64,000 nt of DNA from Marinomonas sp. CT5 (GTDB taxonomy: Bacteria; Pseudomonadota; Gammaproteobacteria; Pseudomonadales; Marinomonadaceae). The stretch lies in assembly GCF_018336975.1 (NCBI RefSeq), contig NZ_CP025572.1, positions 1,804,716 through 1,868,715 on the forward strand, given 5' to 3'. The notes under the pieces are model-generated. The model did no database searches and was not told the origin of the DNA. It was given only the letters and a program-made list of their open reading frames with translations. Position 1 is the stretch's first letter. Each line of letters begins with the position of its first letter. This document shows positions 16,304 through 25,695 of the stretch, piece by piece. A program made the position numbers and the translations under genes.

Positions 16304-17328
16304 GATTGACCTCCTTGGTGGCGTCTATGCTTACGTTTGAAAGGCATATTCAAGTCGAGCTCTTTCCCCGTCAGTAATGCCAACCCGAAAAAGACAAGTG
16401 AAGCAAAACAAAGCCAATGGAACAGACTTGTCAAAGGTCGTTGCCAAATGTCTTCAGCGGGCGTTGGTTCTAAAGCATCAAGGGTTTTATAAATGTTTTT
16501 TAGGTCTTCAGTACTTTTTGCACGAAAATATTCACCACCTGTTTTCGCGGCAATATTCTTCAATAAAGTTTCATCAAGGTCGCTTGATGGATTAATGGCT
16601 TTTGGGCCAAAGAAGCTCTGTACAATCATACGGTCTGCGCCAATACCGATGGTATGGATTTTTACATTTTGCGAGGCGGCAAATGCAGCGGCTTGTTGTG
16701 GTTGAACTCGACCTGCTGTGTTTGCACCATCTGTCATAAGAATGAGTACTTTTTTGTCAGACGGTTTATCTTCAAGTCTTTTTATTCCCAACCCTATGGC
16801 ATCACCAATGGCGGTTTGCTCACCGGCAAAACCTATCTGAGCCTCTTGTACCAATTGATTAATGGTTTTCGTATCAAAGCTGAGAGGGGCTTGCAAATAG
16901 GCTTTCGAACCGAACACTATGATGCCAATGCGGTCACCGCGACGCTCTTTGATAAAGTCGGATAGGACCGATTTCGCAGCTTCCAGACGGTTTGCTGGTT
17001 GCCCATTCAATTCCATGTCGCTGACTTGCATACTGCCAGATAAATCAAGCGCAATGAGTAAGTCTCGCCCTGATGGGGTTACCTTGGTTGGCTCGCCCAG
17101 CCAAACCGGTTGGGTCATCGCAAAGACGACTAGAATCCAAGATATTAGCAGGCTGAAGTAGCGTAGGCTTGGGCGCTTTGTTATCGCCTTGTGGTCTTGG
17201 TGATCAACTAACTGTTCGGTATTTCCCCACCAAATACCATCTCCCTTTGGCTTGGCTTTTGGTAAAAAGTACATAAGAAAGGGCACAGGTAAGAGAAGAA
17301 GGAACCAAGGCCAAGAAAGTTCAAGCAT
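16300..17328 (-). CDS. batA: BatA-like VWA domain membrane protein
   Basis: A 342-residue inner-membrane protein: an N-terminal transmembrane hairpin, a von Willebrand A domain with full MIDAS (DLSGSMQVSD, TDGANTAG) and a C-terminal membrane segment (LFHWLCFASLVFFGLALL). VWA domains with an intact metal site bind protein partners, here presumably the MoxR ATPase machinery or the neighbouring VWA protein. Start and stop overlap both neighbours by a few bases, indicating translational coupling across the operon. Confidence 0.9.
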   Translation of the reverse strand: MLELSWPWFLLLLPVPFLMYFLPKAKPKGDGIWWGNTEQLVDHQDHKAITKRPSLRYFSLLISWILVVFAMTQPVWLGEPTKVTPSGRDLLIALDLSGSMQVSDMELNGQPANRLEAAKSVLSDFIKERRGDRIGIIVFGSKAYLQAPLSFDTKTINQLVQEAQIGFAGEQTAIGDAIGLGIKRLEDKPSDKKVLILMTDGANTAGRVQPQQAAAFAASQNVKIHTIGIGADRMIVQSFFGPKAINPSSDLDETLLKNIAAKTGGEYFRAKSTEDLKNIYKTLDALEPTPAEDIWQRPLTSLFHWLCFASLVFFGLALLTGKELDLNMPFKRKHRRHQGGQS

Positions 17329-17806
17329 GGTGTTTCCTTATCCAATAGCAGGTGGTTTTTATCATAGTGCTGCGTTGTTCTGTTGTGAGCTCAACTTGGT
17401 TGCGGTAGGGACCATCAACAAACTTGTTACCAAGTGCAGAAAACGCCTTTTTGGTAGGCAATGACTTATCCAGTTCTTCAAACAACACTTTGGTTGGTAA
17501 AGCTGCCATTTCTGTTTTGTCTTCGCTAATAAGACAGCGTCGAACCATTTCATGGCACAGTACAATACAGTCTTTGTCCGTTAGTTCGGGCGAATGCTTG
17601 TTAATATTGGATAAAGCTTCGCGGCGATAACCACGTTTTTTATGGCGCTTAAAGGCTAAAAAAATCAACGCAATGATTAAGATGACAATCGCGGCTACAA
17701 CAAGCCAAGTCCACCAAGCTGGTGGCCACATAGGAACGGACTGTGGCAGCATGTAAGCGGTGTTTGGTAGATCAATGGTTTGCTGTGGCGCTTGTGGGGC
17801 ATTCAT
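17321..17806 (-). CDS. DUF4381 family small membrane protein of the Bat operon
   Basis: A 161-residue protein with one strong transmembrane segment at about residues 32-52 (WWTWLVVAAIVILIIALIFL) followed by a basic stretch and a cytoplasmic helical domain. It matches the DUF4381 family, which nearly always sits between the DUF58 and BatA genes. Start codon and the upstream DUF58 stop codon share one base; its own end overlaps batA by 8 bp. Function unknown. Confidence 0.85.
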   Translation of the reverse strand: MNAPQAPQQTIDLPNTAYMLPQSVPMWPPAWWTWLVVAAIVILIIALIFLAFKRHKKRGYRREALSNINKHSPELTDKDCIVLCHEMVRRCLISEDKTEMAALPTKVLFEELDKSLPTKKAFSALGNKFVDGPYRNQVELTTEQRSTMIKTTCYWIRKHHA

Positions 17807-18726
17807 TAATGGAGTGCTCCTTGGGACAACAAGTAACGAGCAATTTTTTCAGGGGACTCAGTAAGATCAAAAATCTGATGGCGAATACCGAACGAAGCCA
17901 GTTTTTTGCGCATTAATGTGTTTTGAGTAAAAAAATCGGCTTTTGCTTTTTGCATGCTGTGTTTACTAATAGTGACCGGTTTAACTCCCTTTTCATTCGC
18001 CATCTGGTATTGGCCTGCTGGTAAATTAAAGCTATTACTATCAATGATCTGTATCCAGTGAACGGAATTGTGTTCAGCAAGCTTCAGCAATGCATTTTCT
18101 TCGTTTTGCTCCCAAGTTTGTTTGTCCGTTAGTATGATCACGTCTTTATTATGGGCTTTGCTGGTGAGTAAGCTATTTGTCCAAATGCTGTTTGTATTAT
18201 GACCTTTGGCTCTATTTTCTATCTTGGCTGCGTCCTTTAAATGGCTTAATAACGTTGGCAATGTGGCCGAGGTGCTTGATTGATTGCTGGCGTGTGCTTG
18301 ATTGCCATAGGCCAGTTGATAAGACAGGGTGTCACCTTGCTGCTTAGACCGCCAAGCAATAATGCCCGCAAGCTGAACATATCGTGTCGCGATAAAAGTG
18401 TGTCGGGTGCCAAAGTAAGCACTGCTAGAAAGGTCCAGTAACAATAATCTTTGATGGTCATTTTCTTGCGCATAAAGACGAGTATGGGCTTGGCCTGTTC
18501 GTGCAGTCACTCGCCAATCAATATGCCGCAAGTCGTCACTGGCTTGATAAGCCCGCAGTTCGAGCATCTCCATACCATGACCTTTTTTACGTGAGCGCCG
18601 CTCTCCTGAATGGGTGGCAAAGCGAATGGCTTTAGGAGCGCGCCCCAAATGCTTTGCATAACTTGCCAAGAGAGCGAAATGGGCGTCATCCAGCTCGGGG
18701 GATTCGGGTGATAATAATGGGCTCAT
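17806..18726 (-). CDS. DUF58 domain protein of the MoxR/Bat operon
   Basis: A 306-residue soluble protein with a DUF58 core (GMEMLELRAYQASDDLRHID, then WRVTART) and a degenerate VWA-like fold (LLLLDLSSSAYFG). DUF58 proteins pair with MoxR ATPases and are thought to be adaptor or chaperone partners. It lies 33 bp after moxR and is coupled to the DUF4381 gene. Confidence 0.9.
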   Translation of the reverse strand: MSPLLSPESPELDDAHFALLASYAKHLGRAPKAIRFATHSGERRSRKKGHGMEMLELRAYQASDDLRHIDWRVTARTGQAHTRLYAQENDHQRLLLLDLSSSAYFGTRHTFIATRYVQLAGIIAWRSKQQGDTLSYQLAYGNQAHASNQSSTSATLPTLLSHLKDAAKIENRAKGHNTNSIWTNSLLTSKAHNKDVIILTDKQTWEQNEENALLKLAEHNSVHWIQIIDSNSFNLPAGQYQMANEKGVKPVTISKHSMQKAKADFFTQNTLMRKKLASFGIRHQIFDLTESPEKIARYLLSQGALH

Positions 18727-18759
18727 CGTACTTATTGCCTTGTATGACGATTGGAAGAA

Positions 18760-19728
18760 CTACAGTGCTGGAACGTGGCTAATTAATCGCTTTAATAGAT
18801 CGTCAACGGATAATCCTGCGGCCTGTGCTTCAAAAGTCGTAATGATACGATGGCGCAATACGGGTAAAGCAATGTCGCGAACATCATCAGGGGTCACAAA
18901 ATTTCGACCATTTAGTAATGCATTAGCGCGAGCGCAACGATCTAGAGCCAATGTGCCACGAGGGCTGGCGCCAAACTCAATGAGGTTTGTGCCTTTGCCT
19001 GCATCGCCTAAATACAGCTCAGGCTGACGAGTTGCCATGACCAGTTGCACTATATATTGCTCGACGCTTTCAGACATGTAGATAGATAGCGCTTTATGTT
19101 GGAGAGCGAGAATATCTTCAGGCTTGCAAACAGGCTGCGGTTTGCTAGCTGATGTTTTGTGTAAGTCTTGCTGACGCACTAATCTGAGCACATCCAATTC
19201 GCTGGCAGCACTTGGGTATCCGAGGTTGATTTTCATCATGAAGCGATCAAGTTGAGCTTCTGGTAATGGGTAGGTGCCTTCTTGCTCAATTGGGTTTTGT
19301 GTCGCTATAACAAAAAACAGCGAAGACAAAGGATAACTGTGATTACCAACGGTGACTTGGCCTTCTCCCATTGCTTCAAGCAGTGCTGATTGTACCTTAG
19401 CCGGTGCTCGGTTTATCTCATCAGCAAGCACAATGTCATTCATAATTGGGCCTGGGATGAAACTGAATTTTCCTGTTTCTTGCTGATAAATATCGGAGCC
19501 AGTCACATCACCCGGTAGTAGGTCAGGCGTGAATTGTATGCGCTGGAAACGGCTGTCTATGGCGCCTGCAAGGGCTTTGGCGGCAGTGGTTTTGGCAATC
19601 CCCGGAGGACCTTCTAGAAGTACATGACCATTAGCGATTAAAGCGACAAGTATTTCGTGGGTTAAATCTGGTTGTCCAACAACGGCGTGATTTAAATGAT
19701 CTTTTAATTGCTCAATTACAGTTACCAT
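18760..19728 (-). CDS. MoxR-family AAA+ ATPase
   Basis: A 322-residue ATPase with Walker A GPPGIAKTTAAKALA, Walker B VLADEINRAP, sensor 1 FFVIATQNPIEQEGTYPLPE and the C-terminal lid. MoxR ATPases act as chaperones that mature protein complexes with VWA-domain partners, encoded just downstream here. It is the first gene of the six-gene minus-strand operon (MoxR, DUF58, DUF4381, BatA, BatB/C, BatD) and faces away from the DUF2835 gene across a 129-bp promoter spacer. Confidence 0.92.
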   Translation of the reverse strand: MVTVIEQLKDHLNHAVVGQPDLTHEILVALIANGHVLLEGPPGIAKTTAAKALAGAIDSRFQRIQFTPDLLPGDVTGSDIYQQETGKFSFIPGPIMNDIVLADEINRAPAKVQSALLEAMGEGQVTVGNHSYPLSSLFFVIATQNPIEQEGTYPLPEAQLDRFMMKINLGYPSAASELDVLRLVRQQDLHKTSASKPQPVCKPEDILALQHKALSIYMSESVEQYIVQLVMATRQPELYLGDAGKGTNLIEFGASPRGTLALDRCARANALLNGRNFVTPDDVRDIALPVLRHRIITTFEAQAAGLSVDDLLKRLISHVPAL

Positions 19729-19857
19729 TGAACCAAGGTTCCTTATACTTCTGTCATTAAAAGTGTCAACGCAATATAATAGTCTTCATCTTATCGGATT
19801 CAAATCTTTACGCACAGAGTGAACTCTGTAAGGGTAATGTAAGTACAGGGCGAAATA

Positions 19858-20079
19858 ATGGCAAAAATTGTATTAAATGTGGCCTTGCCTGCATCTAAAT
19901 ATGAAGCTATGTATTCTGGAGCGGCAAAAAATCTCGTTGCGAGCAGTTTAGATGGACGTAAAGTTCAGCTGCCTTTGTCAGCTTTTCAGCGCTTTCTGAC
20001 TCACCAAGGGATTTACGGTTTTTTTGAAGTAGAATTTGATGACACCAACAAGTTGGTTGGTGTTACTCAAATTAGATAG
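19858..20079 (+). CDS. DUF2835 family small protein
   Basis: A 73-residue protein that matches the DUF2835 family (LPASKYEAMYSGAAKNL and a C-terminal FEVEFDDTNKLVGV). Such proteins are widespread in pseudomonads and relatives; function unknown. Start ATG at 19858 follows a GGGCG/AGTACAGGG region rather than a classical ribosome site. It lies 69 bp before pyrD. Confidence 0.75.
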   Translation: MAKIVLNVALPASKYEAMYSGAAKNLVASSLDGRKVQLPLSAFQRFLTHQGIYGFFEVEFDDTNKLVGVTQIR

Positions 20080-20148
20080 AACAAAATTAGATAAAATAGC
20101 TCAGAGAAAAGTATTTACCTGACTTAAAATAGCCTAGGAGCCTTAATT

Positions 20149-21189
20149 ATGTACCAACTTGCTCGCTCGTTACTTTTTAAATTGGACCCAGAAGTGTCCC
20201 ATGAATTGTCATTGGATCTTCTTGCAGCAAGTAGCCGGTTGGGAATTAACAAATTTCTAGGTGGATTACCTGCAACCAAACCTGTTGATGTCATGGGGTT
20301 ACGTTTTCCCAATGCGGTTGGATTGGCGGCTGGCTTAGATAAAAATGCTGATGCTTTTGAAGCGCTAGGGGCATTAGGGTTCGGTTTTGTTGAAGTGGGA
20401 ACGGTGACACCAAAAGGTCAAGCAGGTAACCCAAAACCACGTTTGTTCCGTTTGCCTGAACATGAAGCCATTATTAACCGTATGGGCTTTAATAACAAAG
20501 GCGTGGATCATTTGGTATCACGTATTAAATCTCACCGCTACCCAGGTGTATTAGGCGTCAATATTGGCAAAAATCTCACCACGTCGGTTGAAGATGCGGC
20601 CGCTGACTATTTAGCCTGCTTAGAATCGGTTATTCCATACGCAGATTACATTACGGCCAACATCAGTTCTCCTAACACGCCGGGTCTTCGTAGTTTGCAG
20701 TTTGGGGAAAGCTTGGCGCAATTAATCGCGCCATTGTCTGCTGCCAGAGATCGTTATGAAGCGGAACATGGCAAGCGTGTTCCCCTAGCTGTAAAAATCG
20801 CCCCAGATATGACCGATGATGAAATTAAAATGGTTGCGGATACACTGGTTGAACAAGGCATTGATGGTATCATTGCTACCAATACAACCTTGTCTCGCGA
20901 TGCTGTTGTTGGTCATGAGTTTGAACATGAAGCCGGTGGCTTAAGCGGTGCACCAGTCCGTGATGCTTCGACGCATGTTGTTCGAGTGCTAGCTGAACAT
21001 CTGAAAGACACCTTACCTATTATTGGAGTGGGAGGGATTTCCAGTGGTGCTGATGCCGTCGAAAAACTGCAAGCGGGCGCGCGTTTGGTACAGATATATT
21101 CTGGTTTTATTTACCACGGCCCAGAGTTAATTAAGGAAGCCGTAGCAAGCACTGACGCTTATTACCGAGAGCTTGATCTTGGTCTCTAA
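20149..21189 (+). CDS. pyrD: Dihydroorotate dehydrogenase, quinone-dependent (class 2)
   Basis: A 346-residue FMN enzyme at the inner membrane that oxidises dihydroorotate to orotate in pyrimidine synthesis, passing electrons to quinone. The N-terminal amphipathic helix ([15 protein letters not shown]) is the membrane contact of class 2. Conserved blocks include [33 protein letters not shown] (catalytic Ser), and the FMN phosphate site [11 protein letters not shown]. It is followed by a strong terminator. Confidence 0.96.
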   Translation: MYQLARSLLFKLDPEVSHELSLDLLAASSRLGINKFLGGLPATKPVDVMGLRFPNAVGLAAGLDKNADAFEALGALGFGFVEVGTVTPKGQAGNPKPRLFRLPEHEAIINRMGFNNKGVDHLVSRIKSHRYPGVLGVNIGKNLTTSVEDAAADYLACLESVIPYADYITANISSPNTPGLRSLQFGESLAQLIAPLSAARDRYEAEHGKRVPLAVKIAPDMTDDEIKMVADTLVEQGIDGIIATNTTLSRDAVVGHEFEHEAGGLSGAPVRDASTHVVRVLAEHLKDTLPIIGVGGISSGADAVEKLQAGARLVQIYSGFIYHGPELIKEAVASTDAYYRELDLGL

Positions 21190-21237
21190 AAGATCGAATT
21201 GATAACAAGATACTACCTAATTGGATCTCTTGTTTAC

Positions 21238-21269
21238 AAAGAGGGCGGGACACAATCCCGCCCTCTTTA
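21238..21269 (+). terminator. Intrinsic terminator after pyrD
   Basis: A perfect 10-bp GC-rich stem GAGGGCGGGA / TCCCGCCCTC (21241-21250 with 21256-21265), preceded by A residues and followed by TTTAT. Confidence 0.8.
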
Positions 21270-21312
21270 TGCGTTTCGAAACATTCATTGAAATTTAAAA
21301 AAGTATTTATAA

Positions 21313-23478
21313 ATGAGCACGATATTACAGACAACTGATTCAGCAAGTCAGGTTTATGCACTAGAAATAACCTGTCCTCTTGGGTTAGAAAATGTCTTAG
21401 AAAAAGAGCTACATGGTGAGGGCCTAACGCAAACTCGATTGGGCGAAGCCCAGGTGAAGTTGACGACTGATTTAGAAGGTATGTACAAAGCATGTCTTTG
21501 GTCTCGTGTCGCCACTCGCGTTATGTTGCCAATTGCCAGCTTTAAAATGGAGTCTGCTGACGACCTATATGATGGCGTCAAGGCGATCCAGTGGTCTGAC
21601 CACATGAAAGCAACCAATACGATGGCGATTGATTGTCATGGCACGAATCACCACATTCGGAACACGCAATTCGGTGCCGTTCGCGCCAAAGACGCCATTG
21701 CCGATTACTTTGTTGCCTTGTCTGGCGAACGTCCTAACGTAGAAAAAGAACAGCCCGAAGTTCGTATTGCTTTGCGCATCAAGCGTGAAGTAGTCACCGT
21801 TAGTATCGATTTATCTGGCGAAAGTATGCATCGCCGTGGTTACCGCCAGCATGGTGGCATGGCACCGCTGAAAGAAAACTTAGCAGCGGGGCTTTTGCTT
21901 CGCGCTGGTTGGGGAACGGATTGTGGTCTGACGCAATTAATCGACCCGATGTGCGGCTCTGGTACTTTTCTTGTTGAAGCCGCTTTGATGTCGTTAGATA
22001 TCGCTCCAGGTTTGCGTCGCCAATATTGGGGATTCAAAGGTTGGAAGCAGCATGATCACCGTCTGTGGCAACAGCTGATGGACTTTGCCAAGAATCGTAA
22101 AAAAGACCCTGCAACCTTAGGTATTCGATTCCAAGGGACAGATCGAGAGCAAAAAGCCATAGCGGCAGCGCGCGAAAATATTAAGCGTGCTGGATTAACA
22201 GGCGTGATTGATGTGTCCATGACACCCTTCCAAGAGCATGAATTTGATATTACGCCTGATGCTCCTGGACTACTTATTACCAACCCACCGTATGGCGAGC
22301 GTATTGGTGATGAAATGGCATTGATTGCCTTGTATCGTCAGCTAGGCGAGTGGGTGGTTAATAACGTACGTGGTTGGCAGTTTATGATGCTTACCAGCAA
22401 CGATCACTTGGCTCGTCAAATCCCAGTGAGGCCAGAAAAAAGCACTCGAGTGATCAATGGTGGCATTGAATGTCGCGCGTATTTGTTCCCGTTATTGGCT
22501 GGTAGCATCAAAGAAGATGTGGTGGCGCAATCTGTCATGACGCCTGGTGCGCAAATGTTTGCCAATCGTCTGCAAAAGAATGCTAAGAGGCTGAAAAAGT
22601 GGATCGCGAAAAATAAAATTCAATGTTATCGCATCTATGACGCCGACATGCCTGAGTACGCGGTTGCGATTGATGTGTATGGCGATTGGGCACATGTTCA
22701 AGAATATCAGGCACCTAAAAGTGTAGACCCAGAAAAAGCGAAGCAACGCTTATTCGAAGTGATGTCTGCTATTCCTACTGCATTGAATATTTCAGAGTCC
22801 AATGTGATCTTGAAGCAACGTCAAAGGCAGTCAGGTAAAGAGCAGTATGAAAAGCTCGATCAGTCTAAGCATGAAATGGTAGTAGAAGAGTATGGCTGTG
22901 ATTTCATCGTCAACTTAAAGGACTACTTGGATACTGGATTGTTTCTTGATCATCGACCAGTGCGTAAATTGATCCAAGACAAAGCCGATGGTGTGCGCTT
23001 TCTAAACCTATTTTGTTATACGGCAACCGCTTCGGTTCATGCTGGACAAGGTGGTGCGCGCAGTTCGTTGAGTGTCGACATGTCAAACACTTACACTGAG
23101 TGGGCACGTCGTAATATTGAACTGAACGAGTTTTCAGACCGTTACCACCAAGTGGAACGTGCAGACTGTATTGAGTGGCTAAAACAAAGCCGTGATACTT
23201 TTGATTTGATTTTCATGGACCCTCCGACATTCTCTAATTCAAAGAAAATGGCCGAAGTGTTGGATATTCAGCGTGACCACGGTGAATTGGTTCGCTTGGC
23301 AATGGCTCGACTAGCCCACGGTGGTGAACTGATTTTCTCTAATAACTATCGCCGTTTTGTTTTAGACGAAGCGCTAGAGCAAGAGTTCGAGGTGCAAAAT
23401 ATCACTCGTGAGACCTTGGACCCAGATTTTGATCGAAACGACAAAATCCATCAGTGTTATATCATTAAACATAAATAA
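21313..23478 (+). CDS. rlmL: Bifunctional 23S rRNA methyltransferase RlmKL
   Basis: A 721-residue fusion enzyme that methylates G2445 (N2) and G2069 (N7) of 23S rRNA. A THUMP domain occupies the N-terminal part, followed by the RlmL methyltransferase with DPMCGSGTFLVEAAL and the catalytic NPPYGER, then the RlmK methyltransferase with LNLFCYTATASVHAG and DPPTFSNS. Length is close to that of the E. coli protein. The ATG at 21313 has only a weak ribosome site. Confidence 0.95.
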   Translation: MSTILQTTDSASQVYALEITCPLGLENVLEKELHGEGLTQTRLGEAQVKLTTDLEGMYKACLWSRVATRVMLPIASFKMESADDLYDGVKAIQWSDHMKATNTMAIDCHGTNHHIRNTQFGAVRAKDAIADYFVALSGERPNVEKEQPEVRIALRIKREVVTVSIDLSGESMHRRGYRQHGGMAPLKENLAAGLLLRAGWGTDCGLTQLIDPMCGSGTFLVEAALMSLDIAPGLRRQYWGFKGWKQHDHRLWQQLMDFAKNRKKDPATLGIRFQGTDREQKAIAAARENIKRAGLTGVIDVSMTPFQEHEFDITPDAPGLLITNPPYGERIGDEMALIALYRQLGEWVVNNVRGWQFMMLTSNDHLARQIPVRPEKSTRVINGGIECRAYLFPLLAGSIKEDVVAQSVMTPGAQMFANRLQKNAKRLKKWIAKNKIQCYRIYDADMPEYAVAIDVYGDWAHVQEYQAPKSVDPEKAKQRLFEVMSAIPTALNISESNVILKQRQRQSGKEQYEKLDQSKHEMVVEEYGCDFIVNLKDYLDTGLFLDHRPVRKLIQDKADGVRFLNLFCYTATASVHAGQGGARSSLSVDMSNTYTEWARRNIELNEFSDRYHQVERADCIEWLKQSRDTFDLIFMDPPTFSNSKKMAEVLDIQRDHGELVRLAMARLAHGGELIFSNNYRRFVLDEALEQEFEVQNITRETLDPDFDRNDKIHQCYIIKHK

Positions 23479-23518
23479 GTGACTCAAAAAGCGAATTCAT
23501 TATAATTCGCCGACGTTT

Positions 23519-23551
23519 TAAGGCTGAATCTGTTGTTTAGCCTTCTAGATT
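23519..23551 (+). terminator. Probable terminator after rlmL
   Basis: Stem AAGGCT / AGCCTT (23520-23525 with 23539-23544) and a loosely T-rich tail. Short stem and imperfect tail make this a moderate call. Confidence 0.4.
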
Positions 23552-23573
23552 TTTAAGGTTTATAAGTTTTACT

Positions 23574-24434
23574 ATGAGAAAGAAAACATTTCGACTTGTG
23601 ATTAGTTGTCCCGATAGAGTGGGGATTGTTGCGGCGGTAAGTCAATTTTTGAACGATCGTCAGGGCTCGATTATCGAAGCGAGTCACCATACGGATTTAG
23701 AGCAAAAATGGTTCTTCATGCGTCACGATATTGATGCAGAAAGTTTAAATATTGATGTAGAAACCTTCCGTAAAGAATTTGCGCCAATCGCAGAAGAGTA
23801 CAATATGCGTTGGTATGTGAAGGACAGTGAAGACCGACCTAAAGTTATTTTGCTAGCGACGAAAGAGTCTCACTGCCTAAATGACATCATGCATCGTTGG
23901 CACACAGGCGAGTTGAATTGTGACATCGTTGGCGTCATTGCCAACCACGAAGATCTTCGCTCTATGGTTGAATGGTACAAAATTCCTTATTTTTGCATTC
24001 CCGTGCCAAAAGAAAACAAAATGCCAGCCTTCCAAGAAATTGAAGCCTGCATTGATTCGACAGAAGCCGACACCATTGTATTGGCGCGCTACATGCAGAT
24101 TTTCCCTGAATATCTATGTGAAAAATATCGCCACAAGGTAATCAACATTCACCACAGCTTCTTGCCGTCTTTTATTGGTGCTAAACCTTATCACCAAGCG
24201 GCGGTTCGTGGTGTGAAATTGATTGGTGCGACTTGTCACTATGTGACGGCAGACCTAGATGCGGGTCCAATTATCGAGCAAGACGTGATTCGTGTCCGCC
24301 ATAGTCATGCGGCAGAAGACATGGTTCGTTTAGGTAAAGACATCGAAAAGCTCGTGTTGTCTCGTGGCCTACGCTATCACTTGGAAGATCGTGTTCTAGT
24401 GCACGGCAACAAAACTGTCGTATTTGCTGAATAA
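23574..24434 (+). CDS. purU: Formyltetrahydrofolate deformylase
   Basis: A 286-residue cytoplasmic enzyme that hydrolyses 10-formyl-THF to formate and THF, balancing one-carbon units and supplying formate for purine synthesis. An N-terminal ACT domain (ISCPDRVGIVAAVSQFL) is followed by the formyl-transferase fold with the catalytic region NIHHSFLPSFIGAKPYHQA and the Asp in ADLDAGPIIEQDV. Length and domain order match PurU. A strong terminator follows. Confidence 0.95.
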   Translation: MRKKTFRLVISCPDRVGIVAAVSQFLNDRQGSIIEASHHTDLEQKWFFMRHDIDAESLNIDVETFRKEFAPIAEEYNMRWYVKDSEDRPKVILLATKESHCLNDIMHRWHTGELNCDIVGVIANHEDLRSMVEWYKIPYFCIPVPKENKMPAFQEIEACIDSTEADTIVLARYMQIFPEYLCEKYRHKVINIHHSFLPSFIGAKPYHQAAVRGVKLIGATCHYVTADLDAGPIIEQDVIRVRHSHAAEDMVRLGKDIEKLVLSRGLRYHLEDRVLVHGNKTVVFAE

Positions 24435-24461
24435 AGTTAACACTGCCAGATCTTCGAAAAG

Positions 24462-24488
24462 GGAAGGCTTGATGCCTTCCTTTTTTTT
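24462..24488 (+). terminator. Intrinsic terminator after purU
   Basis: Stem GGAAGGC / GCCTTCC (24462-24468 with 24474-24480), loop TTGAT, then eight T residues. Confidence 0.9.
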
Positions 24489-24586
24489 GGCTTTTTGAAA
24501 GCATTTAACCGCGCTCTGTTACTGACTTGAGGCAAAGGTTTCTTTTTTTATTTTTTTGTAATCTTGATAGCAGAAAATTACCGTTC

Positions 24587-24612
24587 TTGAAAAAATTGTC
24601 TATAGTCTATAG
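24587..24612 (+). promoter_or_regulatory. Candidate promoter of the 86-residue gene
   Basis: TTGAAA (24587-24592) and a TATAGT/TAGTTA hexamer 15-17 bp later lie about 70 bp before the start codon. The downstream part contains a direct repeat TCTATAGTCTATAG. The hexamer spacing is ambiguous. Confidence 0.35.
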
Positions 24613-24678
24613 TTAATGTGAACGATAAATGATCAATCGATTCAAATTTAAGAGACGGCAGCCAATGTGAGGTGAATA

Positions 24679-24939
24679 ATGAAACTCAAGTTAACGCCAA
24701 CTCAAAACTTATGTGTTGGGTATCTAGAATCAGGTTTTAAATTGATCCAATTGGATGACCAATATTATTTTATCAAAGGGGAGCGGCGTCAGAAGGTATT
24801 GCCGAAAACCTTAGATGCACTTGTAAACCGTGGTGCATTGGCTCATACCGAGCAGGGCGATTACATGTTAAGCGATGAGTTTATCGAACACCGTAAAAGA
24901 ATGCGCGAAATGAATGATCCTAAACAGACCCGTCATTGA
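24679..24939 (+). CDS. Small protein of unknown function (86 residues)
   Basis: The start ATG follows a GGTG-type site, and the gene has its own promoter candidate and terminator, so it looks real. The product is a compact soluble protein without signal or membrane segment; residues 20-35 (KLIQLDDQYYFIKGE) and 40-65 look like a winged-helix-like or beta-helix mix, and the C-terminus EHRKRMREMNDPKQTRH is very polar. The last 22 codons are repeated at 33192-33257 with almost only silent changes, which supports translation and selection. I do not recognise the family. Confidence 0.65.
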   Translation: MKLKLTPTQNLCVGYLESGFKLIQLDDQYYFIKGERRQKVLPKTLDALVNRGALAHTEQGDYMLSDEFIEHRKRMREMNDPKQTRH

Positions 24940-25046
24940 CGGTAGAGATATAGCTACTACCTTGGCCTCATTTTTCCTTCATAGGGAGTGGGGCCTTTTT
25001 TATGCGCCAAAGGAATTATTCCCTCCCTCTATGTCCTCTAAGGGGG
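24886..25046 (+). repeat. Dispersed repeat A1 (gene tail, terminator and flank)
   Basis: This stretch, covering the last 18 codons of the 86-residue gene, its terminator and about 45 bp beyond, is nearly identical to 33204-33364 (repeat A2). The coding part differs mostly at silent positions, while the non-coding part is almost unchanged. The copies are 8.3 kb apart in the same orientation. Confidence 0.85.
24964..25001 (+). terminator. Terminator after the 86-residue gene
   Basis: GGCCTCA (24964-24970) pairs with TGGGGCC (24989-24995) including one G-T pair, followed by six T residues. The same structure is present in the second copy near 33280-33317 with one stem change. Confidence 0.6.
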
Positions 25047-25076
25047 GGATACCATCTTTCCAATCAAGCTTTTTTA

Positions 25077-25695
25077 GTCACTTAAACTATTTGAGGCTTG
25101 TATTCGCTTTGATGCTTTACAACACCAAAACAAATTTGTACAAGCTTTCTCATGGCTGCTCCAAGTGCTTGCATGTGAGTCTGCCCACGGCTTTTTAGAT
25201 GCTCTTTTACATCAGGGTTGTGCTGTTTTACGACAACAACGGCCATATAGATTTTGGCTCTAACATTAGGCGGTCCAACTTTTGATACAACAGAACCAAC
25301 ACCGGGAATGCTTTCAAGAAGGTGTTTTTTCTTTTTCAGCGTTGGGGGATTATCAATATGCGTATCCAGCTCTTCAGTCAGCCTCTCTTTCTCTTTTACT
25401 AACATCGACACATTGTTGTCTATTGATTTAATAACAGAAGAGCTGTCTGCTATTTCAGCTTACGTACCTCTGGTGCTTCTGATGTCCAGCGTTTTGAATC
25501 CATTTGAAAACCAAACTTAGCTAAAAAAAGGCTATTGGCTTTATCTATTTTGTGAGTCACACCAATTGCCTTGTCAAACTTTTTAAGCCTTGCTGGGTAA
25601 TAACACAAACTTGAAACCCTAGAGCAAATGGTTAGCAATGCCTTTCTGATAAATTCCTGTCGCTTCAAGAGTGACATGAAGTTGCCCAGGCATTT
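25077..25695 (-). pseudogene. Decayed IS110-family transposase
   Basis: The minus strand encodes pieces of an IS110-type recombinase in changing frames. From right to left in the window: LHVTLEATGIY (start of the RuvC-like DEDD domain) followed by an in-frame stop, then PARLKKFDKAIGVTHKIDKA in another frame, a stop after EAPEVRKLK, the coiled middle KERLTEELDTHIDN, ESIPGVGSVVS, and the C-terminal signature KVGPPNVRAKIYMAVVVVK plus MQALGAAMRKLVQICFGVVK. The piece between SIPGVGSVV and KVGPPNVR, which should carry the catalytic serine domain start, is missing. It is clearly inactive. It abuts the 3' end of the phosphatase gene at 25696. Confidence 0.88.
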